A stretch of DNA of 64,000 bases from Salinispirillum sp. LH 10-3-1 (GCF_030643825.1 NZ_CP101717.1:186001-250000); one strand, 5' to 3'. Positions 54,968 to 64,000 are shown, numbered from the stretch's first letter. The notes: a model not told the origin generated them from the sequence alone. Made by a program: numbers and translations.

Positions 54968-57316
54968 ATGGACACCCAGATTTTGTCGCGTATCAGCCAG
55001 CAAATTGCCCATGAGCTGGCGGTGGATCGACGTCAGGTAGTGGCCACTGTGCAGCTTTTGCACGAAGGCGCTACGGTTCCCTTCATCGCCCGTTACCGGA
55101 AAGAAATAACCGGCGCCTTGGACGATACTCAACTGCGTAATTTGGAAGAGCGTCTGCGCTACCTCACTGAACTCGAAGACCGTCGCGGTGCCATTCTTAA
55201 AGCGGTTGAAGAGCAGGGCAAACTGACCCCGGATTTGGCGTCGGCATTCAATAGCGCGGCCACGAAAACAGAGTTGGAAGACCTGTACCTGCCCTTTAAA
55301 GTTAAGCGCCGTACCAAGGGCCAGATTGCTATTGAAGCCGGTTTGGAGCCGCTGGCTGACAGTCTGTTGAACAACCCTGACCAAGAGCCGGAAGTCGTTG
55401 CTGCGGGCTATGTGAATGCTGATCAAGGTGTGGCTGATGTGAAGGCGGCGCTCGAAGGCGCTAAGTACATCCTAATGGAGCGCTTTGCCGAACAGCCCAG
55501 CTTGGTCGGCGAGCTGCGTCAGTTCTTGCAGGAAAAGGGGCAAGTACACGCGACCTTAGTGCCCGGTAAAGAGCAAGAAGGGGCCAAGTTTGCTGATTAC
55601 TTTGACCACCATGAAGCTTGGAAAAACATGCCATCGCATCGCGCGCTGGCGGTGTTTCGGGGGCGCAACGAGGGGGTGCTGCAAATGAACCTGCAGCTCG
55701 ACGCAGATGCTTATGCGCCCGACTACCCGGAAAGCATGATTGCCCTGCACCTCAATTTGCCGGTGACCGGTCGTGCCGCCAGTACGTGGTTGAAAGAGGT
55801 GGTACGCTGGACGTGGCGCGTCAAGTTGTTGCCGCACTTGGAAACCGACCTGTTTGGTACGCTGCGTGAACGGGCCGAAGAAGACGCCATCAAGGTGTTT
55901 GGCCGCAACCTGAAAGACTTGATGCTGGCGGCACCCGCCGGGCCGCGCGTGACCTTGGGTATGGACCCGGCCTATCGAACCGGCGTTAAACTGGCCGTGG
56001 TCGATAAGACCGGTAAGGTGCTTGATCACGACGCCGTCTATCCGCATCAGCCGCAGAACCGTTGGGAAGAAGCCAAGCGGGTCGTGGTGGCACTGTGTAA
56101 AAAGCATAACGTAGAGCTGATCGCCATTGGTAACGGCACCGCCTCACGCGAAACCGACAAGTTGGCGACCGAGATTGCACGTGAATACCCAGAGCTCAAG
56201 CTCAATACCCTGATGGTGTCGGAAGCGGGTGCCTCGGTGTATTCCGCCTCCGATTTTGCCGCACGCGAATTCCCTGATCTCGACGTAACCATACGCGGTG
56301 CTATCTCCATCGCACGTCGCCTGCAAGACCCGTTAGCGGAATTGGTGAAGATCGACCCAAAAGCCATTGGTGTCGGTCAGTACCAGCACGATGTCTCACA
56401 AGTGGCGTTGGCGCGCTCGCTGGAAACCATCGTTGAGGATTGCGTAAACGCCGTCGGTGTGGACTTGAATACCGCCTCGGTGCCTCTGCTCAGTCGTGTA
56501 TCAGGGCTTAATACCACCATCGCCAGTAACATTGTCGCCTTTCGCGATAGCCAAGGGCGTTTTGAGGATCGTAAGCAACTGAAAGACGTGCCACGCCTGG
56601 GGCCAAAGGCCTTCGAGCAATGCGCCGGGTTTTTGAAAGTCGCCAATGGGCGCAACCCGCTGGATGCGTCGGCAGTGCACCCTGAGTCTTACAGTGTGGT
56701 GGAGAAGATTGTTGCCACCACGAAGCGCCCGGTGACCAGCCTGATTGGCGACAGTGCTTTTTTACGTCAACTCGACCCGGTGGCCTACACTGATGAACGT
56801 TTTGGCCTGCCCACCGTCAAAGACATTCTGGCGGAGCTGGAAAAACCGGGACGCGATCCGCGGCCTGAGTTTAAAACAGCAACCTTCAAAGAAGGCGTAG
56901 AGAAAGTCGGCGATTTGCGTCCGGGCATGGTGCTGGAAGGCGTAGTAACCAATGTGACTAACTTTGGCGCCTTTGTTGACGTTGGTGTGCATCAAGATGG
57001 CTTGGTGCACATTTCGGCCATGAGTCATCAATTCATCAAAGACCCTGCAGAAGTCGCTAAAGCGGGTGATGTGGTGCAGGTCAAGGTGATGGATGTTGAT
57101 GTGCCGCGTCAACGTATTGCACTGAGCATGCGTTTGGACGATGAGCCGGGCAAGGCGGAGGGTCAAAAAGCCAGTGGCAGACCCAGTCGTCAAGAGGGGC
57201 AGCGTGCGAACAAGAGTTCGACGCGCTCAGGTGCTTCTGCGAGCGCGAGCGGTACCAGTACAAACGGCACTATGGCTGCGTTGTTGCAGCAGGCACTGCA
57301 AAAGGCTAAACAATAA
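54968..57316 (+). CDS. tex: Tex/YhgF RNA-binding transcription accessory protein
   Basis: 782 residues. The N-terminal helical domain has [16 protein letters not shown]. The YqgF-like nuclease fold has [17 protein letters not shown]. The helix-hairpin-helix motif pair is [16 protein letters not shown]. The C-terminal S1 domain has [24 protein letters not shown] (in part, about residues 658-725). A low-complexity Ser/Lys-rich tail follows. Tex binds RNA and affects transcription and toxin gene expression in several pathogens. Confidence 0.96.
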   Translation: MDTQILSRISQQIAHELAVDRRQVVATVQLLHEGATVPFIARYRKEITGALDDTQLRNLEERLRYLTELEDRRGAILKAVEEQGKLTPDLASAFNSAATKTELEDLYLPFKVKRRTKGQIAIEAGLEPLADSLLNNPDQEPEVVAAGYVNADQGVADVKAALEGAKYILMERFAEQPSLVGELRQFLQEKGQVHATLVPGKEQEGAKFADYFDHHEAWKNMPSHRALAVFRGRNEGVLQMNLQLDADAYAPDYPESMIALHLNLPVTGRAASTWLKEVVRWTWRVKLLPHLETDLFGTLRERAEEDAIKVFGRNLKDLMLAAPAGPRVTLGMDPAYRTGVKLAVVDKTGKVLDHDAVYPHQPQNRWEEAKRVVVALCKKHNVELIAIGNGTASRETDKLATEIAREYPELKLNTLMVSEAGASVYSASDFAAREFPDLDVTIRGAISIARRLQDPLAELVKIDPKAIGVGQYQHDVSQVALARSLETIVEDCVNAVGVDLNTASVPLLSRVSGLNTTIASNIVAFRDSQGRFEDRKQLKDVPRLGPKAFEQCAGFLKVANGRNPLDASAVHPESYSVVEKIVATTKRPVTSLIGDSAFLRQLDPVAYTDERFGLPTVKDILAELEKPGRDPRPEFKTATFKEGVEKVGDLRPGMVLEGVVTNVTNFGAFVDVGVHQDGLVHISAMSHQFIKDPAEVAKAGDVVQVKVMDVDVPRQRIALSMRLDDEPGKAEGQKASGRPSRQEGQRANKSSTRSGASASASGTSTNGTMAALLQQALQKAKQ

Positions 57317-57392
57317 CCGAAATGTCTGACGACGATTGTTTCGGTAATGCGCTACACTCTGCGTGAGCGCTCATATTAGGATAACTACATTT

Positions 57393-58943
57393 ATGGCAGA
57401 CGCCGCATTTCTAACTTGGCTCAGTAAACAGCCCCAGGCGTTGTTTAAGTTTCGGCACGGGCTGGAAAAAGAGGGCTTGCGCGTCGATGCGACTGGGCGT
57501 ATCAGCCAGAAAGGTCATCCTGCAGAGCTGGGGTCGGCGTTAACACATCCCTTGATCACCACGGACTATTCCGAAGCCTTGTTGGAATTTATTACGCCCG
57601 CTGTGGACTCACCAGAAGCCAGTATGAACTGTTTGCGCGAGCTGCATCAGTTCGCCTTGCAGGTGAACCCGGATGAAAACATCTGGCCCGCCAGCATGCC
57701 GTCCGTGCTCGACGGTGAATTAAGTGTGCCCATTGCCGAATACGGCAGTTCGCACATAGGCCAGCTGAAGCACATCTACCGGCATGGCCTGTGGCATCGC
57801 TATGGGCGCATCATGCAGACCATCGCCGGGGTGCATTTCAACTATTCCGTGCCAGATGAGTTCTGGCCAGCGTGGCAGGCCTTTAAAGGCGATACGGACA
57901 GCTTGGTGAACTTCCAGTCGCGCCGGTATTTTGGTTTGATCCGGCACTTTCGCCGGCACTCGTGGTTGTTGTTGTACCTGTTTGGCGCGTCGCCCGCGCT
58001 TGATCGCACGTTCCTGCGGGAGAACACAGCACGTTTGCGTGCTCAGGGTACCTATACTCTGATGTCACCTACGGCCACAACTTTGCGCATGAGTGATATG
58101 GGCTACACCAATTCGGCGCAACAGAGTCTTAAAGTCTGTTTCAACAGCTTGCCAACCTACATCAAAACCTTGCGCCAGGCGCTACACACACCCTATCCGC
58201 CTTACGAGGCCATGGGTATAAAACAGGACGGACGTTACCAGCAGTTAAACGCCAATATTCTGCAGATCGAGAACGAATACTATTCCGATATCCGCCCCAA
58301 GCGCACCACACGCAGTGGCGAAAAGCCATTGCAGGCGCTGGAGGAACGGGGTGTTGAATACATTGAAGTCCGCTGTCTGGACTTGAATCCGTATTTGCCC
58401 TTGGGTGTGGACAGTGACCAGCTGCATTTTATGAACTGGTTTCTGTTTTGGTGTTTGACCGAAGAAGCGCCTGAGATCAGTGATATCGAATGCGAGCGTG
58501 TTGAGTTTAATAAAAAATTGACCGTTTTGTATGGCCGAGACCCGGAACTGTTGCTGGTGGATCGGGGTGCAGTGCGCTCGTTGCGCGAGTGGGGAAAAGA
58601 CATTCTGTCAGGCATGGAGTCGCTACTGCAAGCGGTACAGCCTGACAATGCCGTACAGGTACAGGCAGCCATTACACGCTACCGAGCCATGTTGGCGGCA
58701 CCAGAAACCACACCTTCAGGGCAAATGGCCGCGGCGCTGGCGAACGACACGAAAGACTATCGCACCTTGGTGGCACGTTTAGCCGCAGAGCATCGTGATA
58801 CCCTGCTTGCTGAGCCTTTGAGCGCTGATCGCTTCGACGCGCTTGCGCAGGAAGCAGAGCTTTCTATAGCTGCACAGGATGAGCTTGAGCAGCAAACGAC
58901 GGGTAGCTTTGATGCCTTTGTACAGAGTTACATCAATCGATAG
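57393..58943 (+). CDS. gshA: Glutamate-cysteine ligase
   Basis: First enzyme of glutathione synthesis, ATP-dependent. 516 residues from ATG 57393 (E. coli GshA 518); AGGA lies 11 bp upstream. Family motifs: FRHGLEKEGLRV, SEALLEFITPA, GVHFNYSVPDEFW, SPTATTLRMSDMGYTNSAQ (in part) and EVRCLDLNPYLPLGVD. It belongs to the gammaproteobacterial type. A hairpin follows it. Confidence 0.96.
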   Translation: MADAAFLTWLSKQPQALFKFRHGLEKEGLRVDATGRISQKGHPAELGSALTHPLITTDYSEALLEFITPAVDSPEASMNCLRELHQFALQVNPDENIWPASMPSVLDGELSVPIAEYGSSHIGQLKHIYRHGLWHRYGRIMQTIAGVHFNYSVPDEFWPAWQAFKGDTDSLVNFQSRRYFGLIRHFRRHSWLLLYLFGASPALDRTFLRENTARLRAQGTYTLMSPTATTLRMSDMGYTNSAQQSLKVCFNSLPTYIKTLRQALHTPYPPYEAMGIKQDGRYQQLNANILQIENEYYSDIRPKRTTRSGEKPLQALEERGVEYIEVRCLDLNPYLPLGVDSDQLHFMNWFLFWCLTEEAPEISDIECERVEFNKKLTVLYGRDPELLLVDRGAVRSLREWGKDILSGMESLLQAVQPDNAVQVQAAITRYRAMLAAPETTPSGQMAAALANDTKDYRTLVARLAAEHRDTLLAEPLSADRFDALAQEAELSIAAQDELEQQTTGSFDAFVQSYINR

Positions 58944-58983
58944 GCAAGCGAGTATGCTGAATGCGGCTCTTATCCCCAAGTTT

Positions 58984-59004
58984 AGCCTACAGTCAGTGTA
59001 GGCT
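58984..59004 (+). terminator. Hairpin after gshA
   Basis: AGCCTACA-gtcag-TGTAGGCT, a perfect 8-bp stem followed by a mixed T-rich tract, 41 bp after the gshA stop. Confidence 0.7.
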
Positions 59005-59087
59005 TTCTCTTACGCCGTTAGGTCAAGGCCTTCGCTATGATGACAGGGTGAGTATCCGAGCAGAACTACAGGAAGTGGTGGTGAGTG

Positions 59088-59300
59088 ATGAGTCAAGCGA
59101 AGAAAGAGACATGGGACATCGATAAGCTGAATGAGGCTTATCAAAAAGGTTACTTTGTAGGGTTGACCAGCAAAGGCTTGGCCGACTGTCCTTTCCTTGA
59201 CCAAGAAGTGCTGGCCTCAGCTTGGGAAGCCGGCTGGCACGATGGGTATGAAGCCTTGCAGCTGTCCGGTCATCGTGGTGCCGCTCGTCAAGCGGTATAA
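59088..59300 (+). CDS. rmf: Ribosome modulation factor-like protein
   Basis: 70 residues from ATG 59088; a GTG directly before it could add one Met. It shows the RMF pattern: AYQKGYFVGLTSKG, then a Cys-Pro (DCPFLD) and ASAWEAGWHDGYEA, equivalent to the GGWREA end of E. coli RMF. RMF dimerises ribosomes into inactive 100S particles in stationary phase. The protein is less basic than E. coli RMF, so the assignment is likely but not certain. AGGAAG lies 12 bp upstream. Confidence 0.72.
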   Translation: MSQAKKETWDIDKLNEAYQKGYFVGLTSKGLADCPFLDQEVLASAWEAGWHDGYEALQLSGHRGAARQAV

Positions 59301-59352
59301 GGGTATAATCCGCTGTAGAGCATTGGTGTAGCTAACCTTGTAGGGCGATGAC

Positions 59353-59781
59353 TTACTGCAAAATAAGATTGCTGAACAGCACCTGCTGGATCATCGGGCG
59401 GCCGGTTTCGCGATTCATATATTCTCGCATATCTTCAAGAATGCGCTCCCTTAAAGCATCACGACGACCCAAATCATGCAAGTCCGCATGCTGCGCGCCT
59501 GTGACATTCATCACGACGATGTGACGCAGGCCCGCCGAGTGGTAGCCTGCATCAATAACATCCGTCTCATTTATCATCACCAGTGTGATTTCCAAACGTA
59601 AGAAGCGTACACGTCCATCCTGCCCATAGTTCAGCACGAACTCAGGTTGCAAGTCGAGGTACTGCGCTTGTGCTGGCGAGAAATCAAAGTCTTGTGCCTG
59701 CGCCGGGAACCAAAAAACGCTCCCGGCTAGGCAAAGCAGTGCCAGCCAGTGCCGCCTCAGCGGTAAGTATGCAATTTTCAT
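59353..59781 (-). CDS. FliL-domain protein with cleavable signal peptide
   Basis: 142 residues. The signal region ends FPAQAQDFD, a plausible cleavage site, in place of the uncleaved TM of ordinary FliL. The C-terminal FliL domain is clear: QYLDLQPEFVLNYG, RFLRLEITLVM, HIVVMNV, REYMNRETGRPMIQQVLFSNLILQ (in part). FliL stabilises flagellar stator units around the motor. As it lies far from flagellar genes, this is a paralog, perhaps periplasmic. It is divergent from dsbB. Confidence 0.82.
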   Translation of the reverse strand: MKIAYLPLRRHWLALLCLAGSVFWFPAQAQDFDFSPAQAQYLDLQPEFVLNYGQDGRVRFLRLEITLVMINETDVIDAGYHSAGLRHIVVMNVTGAQHADLHDLGRRDALRERILEDMREYMNRETGRPMIQQVLFSNLILQ

Positions 59782-59870
59782 AACAAAATCCTGACCTTTA
59801 CACCAAATTGAGCTGCGTTGAACGACGGCTCCTGTTAAAAATAGCCTACTTTGTCTTGTGGAGCGATTCC

Positions 59871-60410
59871 ATGTTTTTGTTGTCTACCCGTTTACTGAAC
59901 TTTTTAGTGGCGATCAGCGCACTTATATTGATATTAACAGGCATTTTGTATTTTCAGAACCGCTTAGGAATGGCGCCGTGCCCACTGTGTATATTTCAGC
60001 GTATTGCCTTTATGGGGGTCGCATTATTTTGCCTAGCGGCGGCGATACACAACCCAGGCGCGCGAGGTATACGTATCTACAGTAGTTTAGCTTTCGTCAG
60101 TGCGTCGATAGGCGCCGGTATCGCCGCACGCCACGTGTATTTGCAAGGGCGTCCGAGTGATATGATGCCGTCATGCGGCCCCGATTTATCATACATGATG
60201 CAAAACTTTCCTTTACAGGAAGTGTTTAATACCGTGTTCCGTGGCAGTGGGGACTGTGCCGATTTGCATTGGGCGTTTTTGGGGCTGACGATTCCCGGCT
60301 GGGCGCTGGTATGGTTTGTTGGCTTTATGGTGGTCACCGGTCTTCTCGTTTGGAAACCGGATGCGGTAAGCGCGCTGCAGAATAAATGGGCGGGTCGTAA
60401 ACTACCGTAA
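59871..60410 (+). CDS. dsbB: Disulfide bond formation protein DsbB
   Basis: 179 residues from ATG 59871, with GGAG 7 bp upstream. Four TM helices. The first cysteine pair is APCPLCIFQR (CxxC). The second pair is in the second periplasmic loop, MPSCGPDL and GDCADL. It passes electrons from DsbA to ubiquinone, oxidising DsbA. Its position before rsd is known from Pseudomonas (dsb gene beside algQ). Confidence 0.94.
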   Translation: MFLLSTRLLNFLVAISALILILTGILYFQNRLGMAPCPLCIFQRIAFMGVALFCLAAAIHNPGARGIRIYSSLAFVSASIGAGIAARHVYLQGRPSDMMPSCGPDLSYMMQNFPLQEVFNTVFRGSGDCADLHWAFLGLTIPGWALVWFVGFMVVTGLLVWKPDAVSALQNKWAGRKLP

Positions 60411-60481
60411 CGCCATTTTGGTTGCATTTTTGATCCGCTGGTGGTTTTCTAGGCGTAATGGAATTCGAAGGAAGAGTCGCG

Positions 60482-60973
60482 ATGCTTGAGAAGTGCACAA
60501 ATGCGAAAGAGTTGTGGGGTGGTGTTCATGACCTCATAGACCGTTGGCTGAACGAGCGCCGAGAGGTGATCGTCCGTATGTTCGCCATTAAAGGCTTGCC
60601 CGATTCGAAAAAAACCGATGAGCCTATCGAACGACGAGTTGAGTCCTTTTGCGAAATATTGGTGGATTATATCTCGGCCGGCCACTTTGAAATCTATGAG
60701 CAGCTTATGCGTGAGGCGCGTGAGTTTGAAGATGGTGGCATCGAATTGGCTGAAGCGCTGTTCCCGCGGATACAGGTCACCACTGAACTGATGCTCGACT
60801 TCAATGATACCTACAGCGGCGCTGAAGAAGTGCGCGCGCACCTTGATACGCTAGAGTCTGATGTATCCCAGGTAGCGGAAGCATTGGAAGAGCGGTTTGA
60901 GTTAGAAGATCAGCTCATCCAGGCATTGCATGAAGTGCATCGAGACAAGGTGCTGACCACCAGTCCGGAGTAA
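60482..60973 (+). CDS. rsd: Anti-sigma-70 regulator Rsd/AlgQ
   Basis: 163 residues from ATG 60482, with AAGGAAGAG upstream. Family signatures: LIDRWLNERREV, SFCEILVDYISAGHFEIYEQL (in part), ALEERFELEDQLI. Rsd binds sigma-70 region 4 in stationary phase; AlgQ of Pseudomonas also affects virulence. It is followed after 5 bp by a WD40-like lipoprotein gene. Confidence 0.92.
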   Translation: MLEKCTNAKELWGGVHDLIDRWLNERREVIVRMFAIKGLPDSKKTDEPIERRVESFCEILVDYISAGHFEIYEQLMREAREFEDGGIELAEALFPRIQVTTELMLDFNDTYSGAEEVRAHLDTLESDVSQVAEALEERFELEDQLIQALHEVHRDKVLTTSPE

Positions 60974-60978
60974 CACAG

Positions 60979-61956
60979 GTGCAGGTACGGTGGCGGCAAA
61001 GCGTGCTCGGTATGGCGCTGCTGGCTGTACTGGTACTGTCGGGTTGTGCAGACAGTCCGGAGCGCAGCTGGCAGTTAGCGGATCGTGGACTTTATGCCGG
61101 TGCCATTTCGCCCGATGGCCAACTGGCGGCCATCGGCTCGGTTTTACACGGTGGAAGCCTGTGGAACATCCCTTCTTTTGCCCGCCTCTATAATTGGAAC
61201 CTGGATACAAATATTGATGGTGAGCCTTTCTCACTGTTCAGTACAGTTGCCTTTTCTGGAGACGGCCAACGCGTCGTTACGGTACAAGGGCGGCTCTTGG
61301 TGTTGTGGTCGACACGTTCTGGGCAAGCAATCTTTTTCTATGAAGCACCCGATCATATCCGCAGTGCGGCGTTGGACCAGCAAGGCTTGAACCTTCTGCT
61401 AGGCTTGGAAGATGGAACGGCAGCGATGTTTGATATGGTGTCCGGGCAAATCATTGCTCGGCTGCGGGGGCATGCTGGTCCGGTTCACGCGGTGACGCTG
61501 TCGGCTGACGCCCGGCGAGCGGTCACCGGCAGTGATGACGGCAGTGCGTTGTTTTGGCATTTGCCTGAAGGCCGCGCTACACATCGCATCGTACACGACA
61601 GCCAAGTACGTACCATTGCATTGTCGCAATCGGGGGTCTACGCCTTCTCGGTAGCGCAGCGCGGTGAAGGTCGGGTGTGGAATACCAACACCGGGCAAGT
61701 AGTGCGCCGCTTACCTATGCAACGTGACTCGATCTCCGTGGCGCGCTTTGTGAATAACGACGCCATGTTATTGACGGGTGATCGATTAAGGAAAGTTCTG
61801 TTATGGCAACTGACGGATAGCAGTATACAAAGACGTTGGCGGCTGGAAGGAGAGGGTCTGTATACCCGGACAAGCGCGTCAGTAGTGGATGTACGTTGGG
61901 TGCAAGGGCGTGTGTTGGCCTTGGGTTCGGACGGCAAATTGGCACTATTGCAATGA
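60979..61956 (+). CDS. WD40-repeat lipoprotein
   Basis: 325 residues from GTG 60979, with GGAG upstream. The lipobox is LVLSGCADS (Cys about 23). Five to six WD40-like blades follow, for example LRGHAGPVHAVTLSADARRA (one repeat), GSDDGSALFWHLP and RVWNTNTGQVVRRL. It is probably anchored in the outer membrane or inner leaflet and binds a protein partner; function unknown. It is coupled to rsd (5 bp), so it may be expressed with it, though no pathway link is known. Confidence 0.78.
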   Translation: MQVRWRQSVLGMALLAVLVLSGCADSPERSWQLADRGLYAGAISPDGQLAAIGSVLHGGSLWNIPSFARLYNWNLDTNIDGEPFSLFSTVAFSGDGQRVVTVQGRLLVLWSTRSGQAIFFYEAPDHIRSAALDQQGLNLLLGLEDGTAAMFDMVSGQIIARLRGHAGPVHAVTLSADARRAVTGSDDGSALFWHLPEGRATHRIVHDSQVRTIALSQSGVYAFSVAQRGEGRVWNTNTGQVVRRLPMQRDSISVARFVNNDAMLLTGDRLRKVLLWQLTDSSIQRRWRLEGEGLYTRTSASVVDVRWVQGRVLALGSDGKLALLQ

Positions 61957-62103
61957 TTTTGTAAAGCTGGCCCGTTAATTGCTTTTGTAAACACAGAAGA
62001 CAAATAGTGGTTCGGATGCATCAGAGATGGCGCGCGACGACGTCGCAACGCGCAGTTGTATTCAGATGTGCCTGTATCACTCCAAACAGCGTTGACAAAG
62101 TGT

Positions 62104-62925
62104 ATGGACGTCATGCAGAACTCAGTAAGTGATACTCGAATCAGTCGCTACGAAGCGCCAGTGCGCGTAGTGCTCGCCAATTCCAAGGGTGGTTGTGGTA
62201 AGACCACTATCGCGACGAATCTGGCCGCTCACTTTGCCGCTAGCGGCAAGGCAACGGCGTTGATAGATTTCGATCCACAGGGCTCGTCGATGCAATGGTT
62301 GCAAGCACGGCATCGTGGCTTGGGCACCATTCATGGTGTGGCGGCCTACAGCCAGTTGGCTAATTCAACTCGAACCTTTGTCATGCGTAAGCTGCCGGAG
62401 GAAACGGAGCGAGTCATCATTGATACACCGGCAGGACTTAAGGGCAATGCCTTGAGTGATATGATTCGTGATACCGACATCATGATTATTCCCGTTACAC
62501 CGTCGCCGATTGATATTCGCGCCACTACCAGTTTTATCAAAGAAGTACTGCTCTCCCCGGCTTTTCGCTCACGACCCATCTTGGTCGGTGCGGTCGCCAA
62601 CCGCGTGCGCCGCAATACGCTTGTGTACTCCAAGCTGGAATTGTTTTTGCGCAGCCTAAAGATCCCGTTTGTTACCAGTTTGCGTGATACCCAGTATTAT
62701 GTGCGAGCATCCGAGCATGGCCTAGGTCTGACGGATATGCAAAGCCGCCATGATACTGACACGCAAGAGTGGTCATTCTTGTTAGATTGGGTAGACGCCG
62801 CCATCGAAAAGGTGATTGAGCGGCGAAAGCATGATCATCACGATAGCGGCAATTCACGTGCTTCTGATAAAAGCAGCTCTGAGGTGGATAGTAGTGCTCG
62901 TTCAGGGCACTCTGATAATTTCTGA
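62104..62925 (+). CDS. Orphan ParA-family ATPase
   Basis: 273 residues from ATG 62104. ATG 62113 and a TTG at 62056 are alternatives; ribosome sites are poor. The deviant Walker A is NSKGGCGKTTIATNL, with LIDFDPQGSS (Walker A') and VIIDTPAG (Walker B). There is no N-terminal DNA-binding domain and no ParB gene nearby. This suggests a MinD/ParA-type ATPase for positioning protein complexes. The last 30 residues are Ser/Asp/His-rich and probably disordered. The 3' end overlaps the next gene on the opposite strand by 88 bp. Confidence 0.85.
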   Translation: MDVMQNSVSDTRISRYEAPVRVVLANSKGGCGKTTIATNLAAHFAASGKATALIDFDPQGSSMQWLQARHRGLGTIHGVAAYSQLANSTRTFVMRKLPEETERVIIDTPAGLKGNALSDMIRDTDIMIIPVTPSPIDIRATTSFIKEVLLSPAFRSRPILVGAVANRVRRNTLVYSKLELFLRSLKIPFVTSLRDTQYYVRASEHGLGLTDMQSRHDTDTQEWSFLLDWVDAAIEKVIERRKHDHHDSGNSRASDKSSSEVDSSARSGHSDNF

Positions 62926-63350
62926 AGGCTGAGTTGTAAGCAGCGTTTCGGGTTGAGTGCCGAGCGTTCAGCTAACCGACGATGGTGTTGGTACAAATAG
63001 GCCTGATCCAGCTGTTCCAGCTTCAACTCAATGGCACTGGCCTTGCGATAGGCGTCGGGGCTTTGTTGTTTATCCAAACCCTGCCTCATCGCGCGCCACA
63101 CCAAGACGTTGGCCTCGCGCCATTCCTGCCATGAAGCGATGCGCGATTTAAAGTCGCTGCACAGCGTCTGATTCTGTTGGGCTAACCACGTCGACAACAA
63201 CCAGTCATTGATCCAAACGTGATATTCTTCCTGCCGTGCCAATAAATGAGCCGCCACACCTGGGCGCGCATAAAGCGCCAAGGAAAACGACCACAGCGGA
63301 TGATGCAGCGCCGCATTGTTAAGCAAATATTCAGAAGCCAAATGATACAA
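62838..63350 (-). CDS. TIGR02444-type protein
   Basis: 170 residues from TTG 63350; TTG 63341 or 63326 are other choices and no ATG is in frame early. It has the family opening HPLWSFSLALYARPGVAAHLL (in part) with NDWLLSTWLAQQNQ. Function unknown. Members commonly sit beside an ABC-F ATPase, as here, in a divergent layout. Its TTG start overlaps the yheS ATG by 9 bp if 63350 is right, and its end overlaps parA by 88 bp. Confidence 0.75.
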   Translation of the reverse strand: MYHLASEYLLNNAALHHPLWSFSLALYARPGVAAHLLARQEEYHVWINDWLLSTWLAQQNQTLCSDFKSRIASWQEWREANVLVWRAMRQGLDKQQSPDAYRKASAIELKLEQLDQAYLYQHHRRLAERSALNPKRCLQLSLQKLSECPERALLSTSELLLSEARELPLS

Positions 63351-64000
63351 CTCTCAGACATTCAATTATTGCGCAGCGGTAAAATACTGTTGAACAACGC
63401 TACGGCGCGGATACCGCCCGGTGAAAAAGTGGCGATCATTGGTCCCAATGGTGCCGGAAAATCTTCGCTGTTCCAATTGCTGTTGGGCAAACTGACCGCC
63501 GATCAGGGTGTGCTGGATATCCCCGCGCGTTGGCGCGTGGCTCATATGCAGCAAGAAACCCCTGGTTTAAACCGCTCGGCAGTGGATCATGTGCTGGATG
63601 GCTTGACCGAATGGCGCGCCCTGCAAGATGAAATTGCTGTCGCAGAAGCCGCGGAGGATACCGATCAGCTGGCCATATTGCATGGCCGCATGGATGACTT
63701 GCAGGGTTACCAGGTGCGCCATGAAGCCGAGCGTATCCTGCTTGGCTTGGGTTTTTCCGTCGCGCAGCTCGACGCTACCGTGGCGTCGTTTTCCGGTGGC
63801 TGGCGTGTTCGTCTTAATTTGGCGCAAACACTGATTCAGCGTAGTGAGCTGTTGCTGCTGGACGAACCCACCAACCACTTGGATTTAGAAACCGTGCACT
63901 GGTTACAGGGCTGGCTGCGCCAATATGAAGGTACTCTGTTGTTAATCTCGCATGACCGAGACTTCATTGACGCCGTGGTTGGTCAGGTAATCAGTTTTGA
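63342..64000 (+). CDS. yheS: ABC-F ATPase YheS, 5' part
   Basis: The first 219 residues are visible and the frame is open to the window end. ABC domain 1 has Walker A GPNGAGKSS (about 34-42), the signature FSGGWRVRLNLAQ and Walker B LLLLDEPTNHLDLE, then the switch SHDRDF. ABC-F proteins act on the ribosome E site, easing stalled translation or antibiotic effects. Starts MIQLSDIQLLRSGK, typical of the YheS group. It is divergent from the TIGR02444-type gene. Confidence 0.93.
   Translation, partial: MIQLSDIQLLRSGKILLNNATARIPPGEKVAIIGPNGAGKSSLFQLLLGKLTADQGVLDIPARWRVAHMQQETPGLNRSAVDHVLDGLTEWRALQDEIAVAEAAEDTDQLAILHGRMDDLQGYQVRHEAERILLGLGFSVAQLDATVASFSGGWRVRLNLAQTLIQRSELLLLDEPTNHLDLETVHWLQGWLRQYEGTLLLISHDRDFIDAVVGQVISF

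Overview
The window is chromosomal DNA from a gammaproteobacterium. Nearly every housekeeping protein reads closest to its Pseudomonas or E. coli counterpart (ThyA, Lgt, Udk, FbaA, SerA, SpoT, Rep, GshA, Hsp33). Several gene neighbourhoods are gammaproteobacterial: gmk-rpoZ-spoT, glnK-amtB beside ubiK and comM, dsbB-rsd, hslR-hslO. The mix of chemoreceptors, maltose and alpha-glucoside transporters and c-di-GMP signalling suggests a motile, sugar-using, probably aquatic member of the Oceanospirillales or a relative. That placement is inference from memory, not from a search. I see no rRNA, tRNA, CRISPR, insertion sequence or prophage, and no long stretch with foreign-looking codon use.

Layout. 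1-4.2 kb (minus): a Lon-like protease cut by the window edge, then thyA, lgt and udk. 4.3-7.5 kb: an exported two-PPC-domain serine protease, then an iron island. The island holds a Fur box with a 50-residue membrane peptide, two bacterioferritin subunits with complementary active sites, and bfd with its own Fur box. 7.7-11.5 kb: pgk, fbaA and serA (lower glycolysis and serine). 11.6-15.4 kb: a three-gene envelope operon (transglutaminase-like protein, COG3014-type lipoprotein, LpoB). 15.7-17.5 kb: a chemoreceptor. 17.8-22.1 kb: malE-malF-malG with hairpins between malE and malF. 22.2-23.5 kb: an FAH-family hydrolase and an orphan NarL-type regulator. 23.6-31.3 kb (minus): a six-gene alpha-glucoside operon (aglE, aglF, aglG, aglA, a LacI regulator, a second binding protein) with a perfect LacI-type palindrome upstream. 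31.6-37.8 kb: yicC, an inserted chemoreceptor, gmk, rpoZ, spoT. 37.8-41.0 kb: nitrogen signalling with an orphan PII, a degenerate receiver protein, and glnK-amtB under a convincing sigma-54/NtrC region, then ubiK. 41.0-44.4 kb: a hybrid histidine kinase and a divergent periplasmic binding protein, inserted between ubiK and comM. 44.5-50.7 kb: comM, a GGDEF-EAL protein, rep, and an unknown lysine-free protein. 50.8-54.0 kb: a sugar dehydrogenase, a small membrane protein, a Gfo/Idh oxidoreductase. 53.7-59.3 kb: hslR, hslO, tex, gshA, rmf-like. 59.3-64 kb: a secreted FliL-like protein, dsbB, rsd, a WD40-like lipoprotein, an orphan ParA, a TIGR02444-type protein and the start of the ABC-F gene yheS.

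How the genes work together. The sugar section would import maltose and alpha-glucosides and hydrolyse them in the cytoplasm, feeding the glycolytic genes nearby. Neither transporter has its ATPase here, so a shared MalK-type subunit must be encoded elsewhere. The iron island makes a two-subunit bacterioferritin store plus the ferredoxin that releases its iron. The nitrogen section couples PII signalling to ammonium uptake. No single new system dominates. The most promising leads are the Fur-box membrane peptide, the transglutaminase/COG3014/LpoB operon, the degenerate receiver next to a PII gene, the lysine-free protein, and the kinase/binding-protein pair.
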